Below are positions 1-12,767 of a stretch of DNA of 64,000 nt, one piece after another. Numbering within the stretch: the stretch's first letter is position 1; the number at the start of each line of letters is the position of its first letter. A model generated the notes under the pieces. It did no database searches. It worked only from the letters and a program-made list of their open reading frames with translations, and was not told the DNA's origin. Source of the DNA: Cytospora piceicola. Its lineage: Eukaryota > Ascomycota > Sordariomycetes > Diaporthales > Cytosporaceae. Location: positions 496,001 to 560,000 of the forward strand of contig JALQBC010000025.1 in assembly GCA_023375675.1 (NCBI GenBank), written 5' to 3'. A program made the translations under genes and the position numbers.

Positions 1-2617
1 AAGCAAAGAAAAATACATTGCTCACTGCACTCTTGTGGCTGGCAAGTGTGAGCTGGTGCCATTGCCCTTCACTAGCAACTTTCGATACGGGTGGAAAAAC
101 AACGTGGTCCGGTTCTGGACCCTGATCAACTGTGATCAACTGTTCTCGTCCCTGGCTCCCTGCCACACCGACACACGACCGCGGCACTCGTGTCTTTTAC
201 CGCTTGCGGGGTGCGGCAGGTACACCGATTTATTGAACCCACCGACGATGAAGGCACAACCCTGCGTGCCGTGCGCGGACTGATTGACAGGGGCCGTACC
301 TTGCAGATGAAGGGCAGTCGCCACTTGCCCTATCGCCTCAAACCTTAAACCATGGGAATCATGTCGTTTACTCTGACACTGAGCACCTTTAACTGTCACG
401 ATCGCCAGATGGCCAGATGACTTACAGACGATGGAATATTCAAGAAATACCGTCCCTCGCTGCTCGCCTTGCCACTGCAGCCAGCTTGACGCGAGGTCAT
501 CAGCAGGGCAACCAGGGGCAAAGGTCAAAATGGCAGACTGGCCGTGCATTCAGTGGACTCGGTGGACTTCCTTCAGGCTTGCTCTTCACGCCACTTGAGA
601 CCTTGGAATGGATCAAGGGCAGTGTTGACACACAGCTTTCCCGGTGCGTATCGCCTTTTACCCAACCGAAACAGTATGAGTTGCTAGTGACAACGGGTCC
701 ATTCCGTCAAACTTACAAGTGGGCTACATATCTACGGATGGCAATCAGCACTCTATTGTGTGGCGATGTCAATGACCCCTTTCTTCTCTCTCACGGCCCT
801 GTACATTCAGCAGTCTCGGCCTTGCAAAGTTCCATGAGGTCGGCACCTGAGCTCAGCCCGATTCGCTTTCTCGAAACAACCCCAAATCCCACGCATTGAT
901 TACTGTCATGACGAAACGAACACAGTTCCAACCTATTCTCTGCAACCAGAACGGCGGGACGACTCAGCTGGCAAGCCTTGTGGGGAACGGACAGTGAGCG
1001 TGTCTGGGGTTGGGATTCTGCTCGAACGCGAATACTTGGGGCTTTCCAAAAACCCGTGAGAGTGGCTACATGGGTATGCTGTGTCCAGTCGCTCGCATTT
1101 CAACATTTGTTGTCGCCGCCCGGCACCATCGAGCGCTTGACTGCCAAAACCCGAATTCGACGGTGGCGACTGGCCAAGTGGCCGGTCTGTGGATGATGAT
1201 TTTGTGTACTTCCAGCGTCGCTAGTGCGATGCATGAAGTACGAAGGCACTATCATAGGCTTCCAATGCCTTGTTATAAGATCGGCCTCTACGGTAAGGCT
1301 GCTTGGGAGGCGCCAGGCGACCTAATCCATACTTGCCCTCACAAGTAACCCTTTATATGCCCTCGTTCCCCTGGAAGAACGGACTTGACTGCTATCAAAG
1401 CCGGGTTGGCAGTTGATTTTCCATGTCGGGTGCAGACAACCGAGCGAGACTGGCTTGAGTCTTCTTGGCACCAAAAGGAAACATGTTTGTGGGCTGGTTC
1501 ACGATCCATCGATCGTAGGAGGGGTACAACGTGCTCAGATCGAGGATGGCGGGCTTGGACGATGGGCATGACTAGGCCTGGGGATGGGGTTTAAACGTGA
1601 GGGAACCAGGTTCTCCGCACATGCTAGATCATATCCACCACCAAACCATGTATTACCTCGCAACGAGCAAGCCGATAGACATCCTTCGGCACCATCTGGT
1701 AGTTATATCTCAAGTTCGCATGTCGTGTCTGTATCCCTGATCTCACTGTCTCCCTTTGGTTCACTGCTCTAACAGTCCCATCCGAAAGCGGAGCTGCAAT
1801 TGTATGCATGGGCTACTACCTACAGGTGACTTTCAGGATCCTAGCTGCCATCATACCCGACCTTGCTACGTTTGGTCGGTGACTAGCGAAAGAGTGGTGG
1901 GCGGTACCGTTCGATCCATTAAATCCGAAGTCACGAGCATTTGAGAATGTGCCACACTTTAGGTGGGCTGTGTGTTGGGTGATACTTTTCGATTGTTCAC
2001 AGGATTTCTCGAGGCCTTCTGATGGACATCCACGACGACGATGACTACGAACGACCAGAAAGGCAACCGACAGCAAGAGGCCGAAGTCAGTGTTCGGCAC
2101 AGGCATGCACTTGACGGGCCTTTCCTCCGACCGAACGAGAATGACTCTGGTGGACAGCCTCCCCGGTGTCCTGCCTGGAGGCACAACTTGTGAAGGGAGC
2201 CAGTGGGCCAGCTGTACGGGGTGGATGAAGTTCCGGAAAACAGGTGCGGCTCATTTGCCAACCACGAGCGTGAGACACCATAGGGCCCAGGATTCTTCGC
2301 GGACGTGACTGAAGAGGACTGCTAGCGGTGCCTTGGTGACGGCCCAGTTGCCATTCTCAAGATTATAGTCAACTCACGATTCCGGAGTAGTCACAGATAC
2401 TTCTCGACAAATCTCGACAGACACAAGTGACACCACGAGGGAGGACTTCGTTTCAGTAGAAATACCCATCAGACAGGACCGATAGATCTTCTGGCAGCAA
2501 ACTCCTTTCCAACATCAGCAATACCAACGGAGCGAAGGAAACCCCTAAGTGAACCATACACTGACCCTAACAAAGAGACGATACACAGTACACCACCTCT
2601 CCATCGCAACAGCCAAC
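1..2617. other. Intergenic, no supported gene
   Basis: Open frames here are short, overlap on both strands and match no protein family that I recognise. They lack typical fungal start contexts or an intron structure that would join them into a longer product. The base composition is mixed, with no clear tandem repeat. I see nothing to annotate apart from the doubtful small ORF that follows. Confidence 0.6.
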
Positions 2618-2833
2618 ATGCCTAGTCGCTCAAGTAGGATATTCCCCTGGTACAGTGGAAGCTACTACCCCAGCTACGAGGTGATAGAGCGGGGCGAGCC
2701 GCGCGGCCGGCATGGCCACCTATTCCAGGGACATTTGTTACATGACGGGTATTGGAACAACCGACGGATAATGGACTGGATGGAGGATTCTGGCCATCGA
2801 CGGTCGAGGCGCCATCGACGACATCGAAGGTAG
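2618..2833 (+). CDS. Small basic Tyr/Arg-rich ORF, hypothetical
   Basis: This is an open frame of 71 codons. The ATG sits in a good fungal context (CAACAGCCAACATG) after a CA-rich leader that resembles a 5' UTR. The product would be Tyr/Trp/Ser-rich in its first third and end in an arginine/histidine tail (SRRHRRHRR) encoded by a small degenerate repeat. A donor-like GTAGGT overlaps the stop codon, so the true end could lie in a further exon. I recognise no family, and there are no neighbours to support a role. It could be chance. Confidence 0.25.
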   Translation: MPSRSSRIFPWYSGSYYPSYEVIERGEPRGRHGHLFQGHLLHDGYWNNRRIMDWMEDSGHRRSRRHRRHRR

Positions 2834-4561
2834 GTAGCTACAGACTGCTTAGATACAGCTTCCGGCTGGAGTGAACGTGGCTTTAGCGGGTGTACATGAG
2901 TGAACATAATACATATTGCATTTTTACGATATTACTGTCCACAGTTCAGCGCCTCTGGTGACATACATGCACGTAGATGTATTGCCAACCCAGACCCACG
3001 CGAGGCCAGGCTTTTTATTTAATTAGATTCGCTGGCCTTGAGGCTTTACTATTCCTAGGCCAGGATGTGGGAGGACTAGATGTGAGAGACATGGTAAGCT
3101 ATGGTGGCAAGGAGGCAGGTAGGGAAACTGTGACATTGTATGAATTCAAGGCCATGAGAGTACTCTCACCCACCTCTTTCGGGATCATTTCTTTGGAGAG
3201 GGTAATCCGATGGTCTCTTGAGAGGCTCATCCCCCAGCCGGTTTCAAAGCGGTATCTTGGGATCCGTGGCCAACCTCCTATGAAACAAGCCACCCCTTGG
3301 ATGTTCAGTGATTGGCATGGTGGTAATCCAGGATACTTAAATGGTGAAGAGGAACCCATGAGACCAAGCGACCAAGTTCCAGACACGGCTTGAATAACAC
3401 CAGCCGGGGAACACAACCCTTGAACAATTAAACCTCTATATCGCAAACCCCATGTTTGATATTCGTCTGGACCTTCATGTTCATTTAGATTGTCAGACAT
3501 GGGGTTTGCAATATTGAAGTAAACAAATCTCTATTCCATTTACTTTTGAGGTCCCAGCTACAAAATGAAGTATACTACACCAGAACGAAATTGCCTTACT
3601 AGTTAGTCGCATCACGGAACTTCCAGATGGCATCAAGCCTCCAGGACGTATGGCATGTGAGAAGTACGAAAGTGCCATGTGCAGCGCCTCATGATCATCT
3701 ACACGTGCACAGAGACAAGGGTACGAAATCCATTCACACACTTGTGCCCATGCTCTTGAGCTTCTTAGAAGGGGGTTGGAGTTTTGCTACGCCCTACAAT
3801 GTCTTGTAATCTTCATCCTTATATCTTCACTGTCAATAGCTTCGAGGGGGATATATCATCTTGTAGATCGGCGCATACCATTTTACTACCCTCTAATACC
3901 GTTACCGTAGCGTGAATTCCCACCTGAGCACTACAGCATCGTCATTGATGCGACAGTATGGTAGGTCACATGTTATCGTGCAGACTATTGTTTTAACTGG
4001 AATAAATTTGATTTGTGTACTGTCATCAACTCCTAGCAATGCATAAAATCCCCTCCCCCCTCCTCTTTTTTCTTGGCCACACGGCCGATTCCATAGCCTG
4101 GGAAGAGCCGGACTCAATCCCACACCCTCCTCCTGCACCTTACAAATTCAGGCTTAAGAACTGTTGCCACCAAAGGCTTTATCCATCCAACGCCGTGCCC
4201 AATGTCCGATCCCAGATGTTTGCGTCCGGTTGATGCAGATCCCCTTTGTGTCTCCATAAGCCCCGTCGCTGTGCCTCTGCATGAGAGGTCAGCATTTGCT
4301 GCTTAGGCGTGGCTGAAGCTGCAGGCAGGGCTCACAGAAAAAGACAAAATACTCTGGCTAGTCGCACAGGTTTCATCATGCTTATGACCTCATATCGGCC
4401 AATAATGGCAATACCTCGTAGGCCGCTTGGAGACAGCGCCTATCCGCTGACTGTCAGCCACCCAGCTGCGGGGTCTCGACGGCCATTGTCCTCCCTGAAG
4501 CATCCATCTCCTCGAGATTGGCCTCTATCACCACTAACGTCCTTGGGTCCCTCATGCATCC
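2834..4561. other. Intergenic, with one 13-bp inverted repeat
   Basis: No convincing gene. Two opposed ORFs of about 135 codons (2977-3393 on + and 3099-3500 on -) have no recognisable domain. The stretch 2930-3650 is somewhat AT-richer than its surroundings and contains the inverted repeat listed separately. The last 300 bases are probably the 3' UTR and terminator region of the minus-strand gene that ends at 4562. Confidence 0.5.
3443..3509. repeat. 13-bp perfect inverted repeat around a 41-bp loop
   Basis: GCAAACCCCATGT at 3443-3455 is repeated as its exact reverse complement at 3497-3509. The pair could form a hairpin or be the remains of the terminal inverted repeats of a very short element. 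No coding sequence lies between the arms. Confidence 0.6.
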
Positions 4562-7135
4562 TTAATAGGGGGGGTTGTTGGTCATATCCCCGGGAGCCGG
4601 GAACGCGAAACCAGCTGGGAAGACAGGCATGCCGTTCTGGTCCATATTGATGCCATATGGGAAGCCAGGCACGACAGGCTCATTGTTGGGGTTGGGGTTG
4701 TGCATTTGTGACCGGTCCTCTTCGCGGTGTCGGTGGTCACCGCGTCCTCCGCGTCTGCCGTGGCGGCCACGTTCATTGCGGTCGTTACGGTCGTTGCGGT
4801 CATTTCGCTCCTCGTTGCCGTCACGAAGACTGGACTTGGGCCCGTGGCTGCCACCTTTGTCTGTCTGCATACGGCGGCTGATAGCTTTGGATGACACGCC
4901 GGCGCCAATTTCGATGTCTGGCTCCTCGACAACCATCCCGTGCGTGATGGGCTTGCCGCCACTGCCGCCGTAAGGAGCTGTGAGCATCCACTTGCGGTCT
5001 GCCTCTGTGAGCTTGTGGATTGGGATGACACTGATTCCGGTCTGGTAGTCACTGCAGTCACGTGGCCCAAAACCGACGCCCCAGCGAGTGCGCAATTGAG
5101 CATCCGGGCTGCGTCCCTCCTCCATGGCCTCCTTGGCACTGACAGCATCTTTGCGACTGTACATCTTGACAAAGGCATGACGCTTCTCCTTGTTCACAAT
5201 GCACGTCTGAACGGTGCCAAAGAGGTTGAAAATATTGCGCAGCTCACTCTCTGAGCAGTTGACTCCGCCCACAAACAAAGTACGGCTCAGAACCTTGATG
5301 TGGTTGCTGGGAAGGTTTGGCTCGTGCCCTATCCACTTCTGCTGCTGGAAGGCAGGCATTTCATCGTGTTGAGGGCTCTGGACATGCCGTCCAGGGGGCG
5401 ACCGCTGCCGATAGGCACGGCCCCGGTCTCGGTCATCGTAGCGCTCGCGATTTGGAGAATTACGTCCATAGTCCCCAAAACGCCGCTCATCGCGACTGCG
5501 GGGAGAATCACGAGCATCCCAGTGCCGCCCGGGAGACCGCGAGCGCGATCTGCCACGGTTCCTAGTTGTGGGAGATCTACCATCATGTGGGTCATCAGGT
5601 CTCGGGGGCGCCCAGCCATTGTTCCCATTGGGAGGCAACGGATAGCCTTGATTCGGTTGAGGTACTGGAGGAGCAGCCGCGGGTGCCGCAGTATTACCTC
5701 CTGCGAGTGCCTTTACGACAGCAGCTATCTGGTCTGGTGGCAGTCCCTTTTGTATGAGTTGCTGGATTAGAACCACCTGCAGAGCGGTCGGGTCAGTAGC
5801 CCCGGCCGGCATGCTCGGGGCTGCGCCCGGCATTCCGCTGAGTAGATTAGCCATGCCATTCTGAGCGCCAAAGTTGGGCAGCGGCGTAGTCTGAGGCTGA
5901 GGAGGGATGAATGGCAAAGCAGGCGGGTTTACAGGCGGGACAATCGGCTGCGTTGTTGGCATGTAAGGCATGCCCGGCTGGGTAGGGTTCATGAAGGATA
6001 GAGGGGCGGTAGGGTTACTGGGAGGTCCAGAGGCGGCATAATGGGCAGACACCGGAGCGTGCGCCGGGGCCGTGGCCACTGGAGCAGGGACGCTAGAGCT
6101 GTTATTCGCATTCTGGCGGGCAATATTGGCGAGTGTCTCCATGATGTTGGCTGGTACTGCTGGTGGAGCTGGGTTTGGGCGGTTGTTGAGGGACCCGGCC
6201 GTGGCCGTGGCCGCGGGTGGGCTGCCTGGGGGAGTCGTTGAATGATCTACACACGAAGATCTGGTTAGAAAACGATCAAATTGAAGATTTGAGCTGCCCA
6301 CAGACTCTGCAGAGCGTCTGCTAGTGGAGAAGCATTGATTGGGACAAAAAGCCAGGAGTGTTGACCTACTATTGTTCAGCTTGTCCTTGAAACCCTCGAT
6401 CATATCTGCAGGGAAGGTCTGGCCCTTCTCCCAGATGTCCACGAGTTTTCTAATCTTCTCCTGTGTTTTGCCAAAGGACCAGTAAGTTTCTATTCAACGA
6501 TATGATATTGGAGAGTGCCCTTGAACCCGTGATTACGAGGAGTCGAGTTGCCTCACTACGGCTGTGTGGACGGTCTCAAAGGCTTGCCTTCTCTCCAAGG
6601 CGATGGCAACGTCGAGACTAGTACGGTGATAGCAAAACATACCTTTTGATCCTGAGGGGCCGATGAGACAATGTCATTCATCAAGACTGGCATGAGTTCC
6701 GTGACCCTGTTGACACCGGCAGCGAAAGTGCCATCTGGAGCTGAGCTGCCCACAGGCTGGCCTTGTTGCTTGGCCTGTTCCAACCATTTTCGGGTTACGG
6801 AGTCTACAACATAGAGAACACCAAGCTTGTGTGTACCAGGGGCCTTCTTGAAGTGGGTAAAGATCTTCTGGATGAGAACTGACTCGGACTGTGCACGGCT
6901 GGTTAGTATGCCATCTACAGACATGTATGAGTTGTAAGAGGGCTGGCTAATGTGGATGGTGGGCATTTGGGCAGGGTTGTCTGTCCGTCGTTAAAGGCAA
7001 AGGCATCAATCGTACCTGAACGTTGGCTATGCAAAGGCTGGTGACGGTGCTGATCTTAGAGCCAGAAACACCGGGAGGCTTGAGAGCAAGCATGGCCTGG
7101 AGATTGGTCTCCAGATCTGCTACGGCAGACGACAT
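4562..7135 (-). CDS. seb1: Seb1/Nrd1-type CID-RRM RNA-binding protein
   Basis: Four exons on the minus strand (7135-7016, 6888-6643, 6460-6370, 6246-4562) give 713 residues. Residues 1 to about 150 form a CTD-interacting domain (LCIANVQ, SVLIQKIF, LGVLYVVDSV, KLVDIWEKGQTF). A long Pro/Ala/Gln-rich linker follows, then an RS/RD-rich stretch (RSRSRSPGRHWD), and an RRM from about residue 468 (RTLFVGGV; HAFVKMYS). The tail is Arg/Asp/Asn-rich. This order is that of S. pombe Seb1 and yeast Nrd1, which bind phosphorylated RNA polymerase II and nascent RNA to direct 3' processing, termination and heterochromatic silencing. Length is close to the family's usual 600-700 residues. The 6370/6246 splice is the least certain. 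Confidence 0.85.
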
Positions 7136-9544
7136 GATGCTTGATTGTAGGGCGGTTGGCCAACCAAGAGAATACGGTCGAGTCTCAACAAAGTTCTGTC
7201 TCGTTTTCTCCCTGTTCTCCCTGTTCTCTCTCTCTCTCTCTTATCGTCTCTCCGTCTCGTTTCCTAGTACGATGGGCACCAGCACGTGGAGCGCTTGGCG
7301 GCGACGCGACTTGATTGATGCAAGGTCAAGCGAAGGAAAGGATACGGTTTGCTCTGTGTCCCTCTGTGGTGTGATCAAATAGTATGATCCTCGAGCCTTC
7401 CCCGTCTGATTCTCAATCCCCAAAAGATGACTACGGAGGCACAGGCAGGTGAAGGTGAAGTTCACCTGATACTGAGAGACTTGAGAGAGTTGAGACTTGA
7501 GTTGAGCGTACGACCTCACAGCCTTCTCGAATTGTCAAGACCACCTGGAGTGCGTTCCAGAAAGAGTGCAGCAAGAGTACGTCGGCGACCGTTGTCAAAA
7601 CGTGTCAGCGTCAGCCTAGAAGAGTTCCTACTGCGAAAAGGCAGGCAAAATTTTTCTTTAAAAAAGGCCGACTTGTGTGGCGCGCGTGAGCAGAACCGAA
7701 GTCAGAAAGCGCTGGAAGCTTTACGCGGGGGACAATGTCCAAATAAGGCCACCAGGTGCTGAGACTACTTTTGGGATAGATTTGATGGAATCAAGTCGGC
7801 TCTCGGTCGTATGTTGATGAAGTGAAGCTTTGTTTTTTTTGTTTGATACGAGATGGTGTTACAGTGGTCGTGGAAAGTTGTGTGGCAATGGGTGGAAGAA
7901 GTCCAAGTGCTGAAGGCAAAGGCAGAGGCAGAGGCAGAGAAGCGGGAAAGAGCTGGCAGGTAGTGGGATTTAAATCAAAAGCTGACGCCGGCACTGGGCG
8001 AAAAGAGGGGCAAAGGAAAAAAAAACACAACCACACACATGCACACACACACAACAGATTAGTGGGCTCTGCAGTGGGTGGCACCTGCGTCACAGCTGGG
8101 AGGCAGCTGTGCACTGCCTGTATCAAATGTCACTTGCTGTCGGGTGTAAGTGATACATGCATGCCCAAATGAAACAGTGGTAAATAGTGACTCCAGAATG
8201 AGATGACGAGAATATGTAGTCAGGTAGTTTCTGGTGGTGTATGTATTGAAATGTTTTAATGAAAGACAGCACTGAGACATTGGAGAGTTAACGGGAATGG
8301 CCTGAATGGCTCCAAAGAAAAAAGGTCTCAAAAAAGGTCTACCGTACTAGCAACTGTCTGGCATGTGCTCAGGGCGTGCTCGTCAGTGCTTATCAGTGCT
8401 CAGTGCTCGCTGTCAGTACCTAAGTAGGCGGCAGGCCGAACCGATGCATGCTTGTTATACTACCTGGGTATATAATAGTACAGTACATATCAGGAAGGGG
8501 GCCCACACACATAATGAAACATATACGGTACTATGCAGTACTGATACAACACACATACACACACACATATGCATATACTTAGTACATATATGTTTCCACG
8601 ATGCAACATCGGGCCTCGCGACTATGAGATTCTTGTAGCGGCATGGCACTCCAGCACATCTGGGACCCGAAGTTGCCGATGGTCATGCCAAGAAGATTAC
8701 TTGATATTTTCCATCCTCTCAGCACCAGCTTGTCATGTTGAATACGGAATTGGTGGTTTGGAGTCTCTTGTCTTGTGGTTATACCTACCTACCTAGGTAG
8801 ATAGTATAATACGCTCTGTATTCTTTGAACGAGTGACTACTTAGTACATTGGTATACTTGCATTAGTAAACAACCCATCTTCTGGACTCCGGGGGAGAAG
8901 CGGGAGTGGGAGAGCACAGCTTCCAGATGTCTGGGGACTGACGTCAAGTTCCCGACCAGCGGAGTTGGAGGTGGAGGTGGAGCACACGAACTATGAGCTT
9001 CACCAATCATCCACAGTTGAATGGTGATCCCGCGAGCTATGCCGCCGCCAGTAAGCTGGCCAGCTAAGTTTACGAGTACATGAGACAAGGCTGGAGCTTG
9101 ATGTTATACCTCGGTAGACACGTTTGGCCATACAGACAGGCCAAAAATGCATTGGAAATAACTGAACTGCCTTCTTACATGTCATATAAATGAGTTCAAA
9201 GTCTTGTTAAATGATATATCTAGTAATTCAACTGTTTTGTCAACAGAACAAAGCTGTGTGACGTTGGCTGCGAGACCGTACGAAACCTTGACCTCTTTGT
9301 AGCCGGTACTTGACCTCGTGTTAGCGTGACTTCGCTGCCAGCCAATCGATCGGCTATCTGATTTCCATGCTGGCCGAAAGAGCATCCGCATCCCCGGCCA
9401 GCCGTCAATTTTTGCGTCCTTTTCCTGTCAACAAGCTGCTTCTCTTCATCCACATCTTCCAATTCCTCTTCTCTGTAATCATCTCCTGTTTTCTTCCTTC
9501 TTAGCCCATCTATCAGCCAAGCCAGTCTTGCCCGTTCCGTCACA
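7136..9544. promoter_or_regulatory. Divergent promoter region, seb1 / citrate synthase
   Basis: A 2.4 kb gene-free stretch separates two divergent starts. It holds a CT-rich tract at about 7200-7260 just upstream of the seb1 ATG, CA-rich microsatellites at 8026-8056 and 8547-8576, and a TACCTACCTACCTAGGTAG block near 8785. The last 200 bases before 9545 are pyrimidine-rich and look like a leader. I see no additional gene. Confidence 0.5.
8026..8056. repeat. CA-rich microsatellite
   Basis: An imperfect (AC)n tract, interrupted by a few other bases. A second similar tract lies at 8547-8576. Both are non-coding. Confidence 0.7.
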
Positions 9545-11295
9545 ATGGCCACTGCTCTGCGCCTCGGTTCTTCTGCCCTGAGAACCTCTCTCAGGGCCCC
9601 TACCTTCTCCGCCCGGAATGCTTCCTTCAATGCCGTCCGCTGCTACTCCGCTAAGACACAGGTACGCGCCGGGCCTTGATAACGATCCCCGAGAAGCCAA
9701 GCCAAGCCATGGCTTGTACCGAGTTCTCGTGCTAACGCTTTGTTCCTCAACCAGACCCTGAAGGAGCGCTTCGCCGAGCAGCTGCCCGAGAAGATCGAGC
9801 AGATCAAGGCCCTCCGAAAGTCAGTACCTGACTGCCTCGATGACGTCCGCGCATCACTTTGGCTGACATCGGCTATGAATATAGGGAACATGGCTCCAAG
9901 GTCATCGACAAGGTGACCCTCGACCAGGTCTACGGTGGTGCCCGTGGTATCAAGTGCCTCGTCTGGGAGGGTTCCGTCCTCGACTCTGAGGAGGGTATCC
10001 GTTTCCGCGGCAAGACCATCCCCGAGTGCCAGGAGCTTCTCCCCAAGGCTCCCGGTGGCAATGAGCCCCTGCCTGAAGGTGAGCTCACCTCTTTTGTTCT
10101 CTCAGGTTTTGGGAAGCCTGTCTCCCGTATCCGTGCTGACTTTCAGGTCTCTTCTGGCTCCTCCTGACCGGTGAGGTCCCATCCGAGCAGCAGGTTCGCG
10201 ATCTGTCCGCCGAGTGGGCCGCCCGATCCGACATCCCCAAGTTCGTCGAGGAGCTCATCGACCGCTGCCCATCCGACCTCCACCCCATGGCCCAGTTCTC
10301 TCTCGCCGTCACTGCTCTCGAGCACACCTCCTCGTTCTCCAAGGCCTACGCCAAGGGCATGAACAAGAAGGACTACTGGCAACACACCTTCGAGGACTCC
10401 ATGGACCTGATCGCCAAGCTGCCCACCATCGCCGCCCGCATCTACCAGAACGTCTTCAAGGGAGGCAAGGTCGCCCCTGTCCAGAAGGACAAGGACTACT
10501 CCTTCAACTTCGCCAACCAGCTGGGCTTCGGTAGCAACACCGACTTCATCGAGCTGATGCGTCTCTACCTGACCATCCACACTGACCACGAGGGTGGCAA
10601 CGTCTCCGCCCACACCACCCACCTGGTCGGCTCTGCTCTCAGCTCTCCCTTCCTCTCCGTCTCCGCTGGTCTCCAGGGTCTGGCCGGTCCTCTGCACGGC
10701 CTTGCCAACCAGGAGGTCCTGAACTGGCTCACCGAGATGAAGAAGGCTGTTGGTGACGACCTGTCCGACAAGTCCATCACCGAGTACCTGTGGTCTACCC
10801 TGAACTCTGGCCGTGTCGTTCCCGGCTACGGCCACGCCGTTCTCCGCAAGACCGACCCCCGCTACATGGCCCAGCGCAAGTTCGCCCAGGAGAAGATGCC
10901 CCAGGACCCCATGTTCCAGCTGGTCAGCCAGGTCTACAAGATCGCCCCCGGTGTCCTGACTGAGCACGGCAAGACCAAGAACCCCTTCCCCAACGTCGAC
11001 GCACACTCCGGAGTTCTCCTGCAGTACTACGGCCTGACCGAGGCCAGCTTCTACACTGTTCTCTTCGGTGTTTCTCGTGCTATTGGTGTCCTGCCCCAGC
11101 TGATCATTGACCGTGCTGTTGGCGCCCCCATCGAGAGGTAAGTTATATTGTCCCCCCCCCCCCCCGTGCCCCCACCTTCCCTCTGGGATGCGCGCACACC
11201 ATTTATCTATCGGAATTCAAATACTGACGTGATACTCTCACAGGCCCAAGTCCTTCTCCACCGAGAAGTGGATTGAGATCTGCAAGAAGCTCTAA
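9545..11295 (+). CDS. cit1: Mitochondrial citrate synthase
   Basis: Five exons (9545-9661, 9755-9819, 9885-10078, 10147-11137, 11244-11295) give 472 residues. The enzyme condenses oxaloacetate and acetyl-CoA to citrate, the first step of the TCA cycle, in the matrix. The N-terminus ([16 protein letters not shown], then [14 protein letters not shown]) is Arg/Ser-rich and without acid, as expected for a presequence. The catalytic motifs are present: [34 protein letters not shown] and VDAHSG. The start is the first ATG in frame, in the strong context GTCACAATGG. The last intron carries a poly-C run. Strong codon bias points to high expression. The gene is followed in tandem by the citrate carrier gene. 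The C-terminal KKL is not a canonical peroxisomal signal, so I call the mitochondrial isoform. Confidence 0.97.
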
Positions 11296-12767
11296 ATGGG
11301 TTTGGAAGCATTGTGATTTAGAGATGAAGGAGGTTCATAGGCATCTGGGCAACATTGGCATCTGATATTTAAAAGCAACAGGGAATTAGAGGATGGACCA
11401 AAAGGGATGTTGCTGGTGCTATGAACGAACGACTGGGGTGGTAGAGTGTTATGGAGCGATACCCCATCCCTGGCGCTTGTATAGTATGGATCCCAAAAAC
11501 ATGTAACATTTTCAAAGACTACGAAGCGTTCCTCTGGCTGAACGATGCATGTGACGAGCAGCTCAACAGGTGCGCACCTCAAGTGCTCCCTACCCTGTCG
11601 GGGCAACAGTCGGCCGCCCTCAAGGTTGATGATGATGAAGCCCAAGAAAAACCGAATATGACAGGATTCAACGTTTCACTCGGACTTTTCTGACTGTATA
11701 TGGCAATCATCGAATCCATACGTGCATCCTCAAGTGACTCCGAGATCGTCCGTGCCGGCTTCCGACTGGTCGCAGGGTACTCGAGAAGATTCGGACCTAT
11801 TGACTCCATGTAGGTAGACAGGCAGGACAGGTCGATAACATACTGTACAAAAGCCCCAATTTGACAGACGGAGAGCGTTGGGAAAACCGGGCTCAATAGT
11901 TGAGAGCCGGATTCCGGGGAACGTTGAGCTGGAAGAGAGTGCACTATCAGACAGTACATTGTTCTAGTGCCAAAGGTTGGCGGCAGTGGCTTGTATCTGC
12001 TGTTGCACAGGCCTTCCTTGTCCTTTGGCTTGTAAGGGCCCTGGCGCCCCACGGTGGACCCCTGCTGTGCCTGTTCCCCGAGGGAGCTTGCGCCGGTCAC
12101 CAATTGATTGTCTTTGATTGCCCGAAGCCAACCCGTCAGCGCTCCTTCAGCTGATCTTCCCCCCCAATCCTCCCCCTCCTGATTCCCCCGTCGCAACCCT
12201 TCTTCCATTGTACCTCTGAGAACCTTCAGCAGTCGATCCGTTTCTACTCTGAAACTGATTTTTGTCGCATCACAAAACTCCAAACTGTAAGTAGACACGA
12301 GAGACACAGAGAATCCCTATGCACGCGGATCTTCACCAGTCAAGCGCCGGACATGGGAAAGGGGAGCTACTGTGTATGGGAGCTATGGGAGCTTCCGAAG
12401 CTGGAGTACCAGTACACAGTACTCCGGCAAGACACTCCCTCCCCATTGCCGACAGTCAGCAACTAACGCGCCGGTTGCAGCAGATATTCCCGCAGCCTGT
12501 TTAAAGACAAGTATCCGGAGTCGCCCTTGAAACCCAGTTCTTTATCACCTCGTACGTCCTCGACATCCCCGAATAGCTGCTTGCCTGAGTAGCTTAGCTC
12601 ACAACCAAAGTCACTGACTGGCCACCAAGCAGACATAGTCCGGCCCAACACTCTAGAGTTCCTAGCTCGACAGGACAACACCTCCCTGCCACCTCCCTCT
12701 CTACCTGCGAAGAAGCACCCTATCTCCCTTGGTCAGGGCCCCTTCCCGTCAACCATCCGCCATCGTC
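11296..12767. promoter_or_regulatory. Intergenic between citrate synthase and carrier
   Basis: This 1.5 kb holds the 3' UTR of citrate synthase and the promoter and leader of the downstream carrier. The last 60 bases before the ATG are rich in C and T. A 242-codon minus-strand open frame at 11579-12307 has no recognisable features, and I treat it as chance. Confidence 0.5.

Noticed and set aside
10143..11006. 287-codon open frame antisense to citrate synthase
   Set aside because: It mirrors the GC-rich third positions of the real gene, has no domain, and lies wholly inside exon 4.
11287..11295. C-terminal KKL of citrate synthase as a peroxisomal signal
   Set aside because: Lys at the third-last position is outside the usual [SAC], and the N-terminus is a clear mitochondrial presequence.
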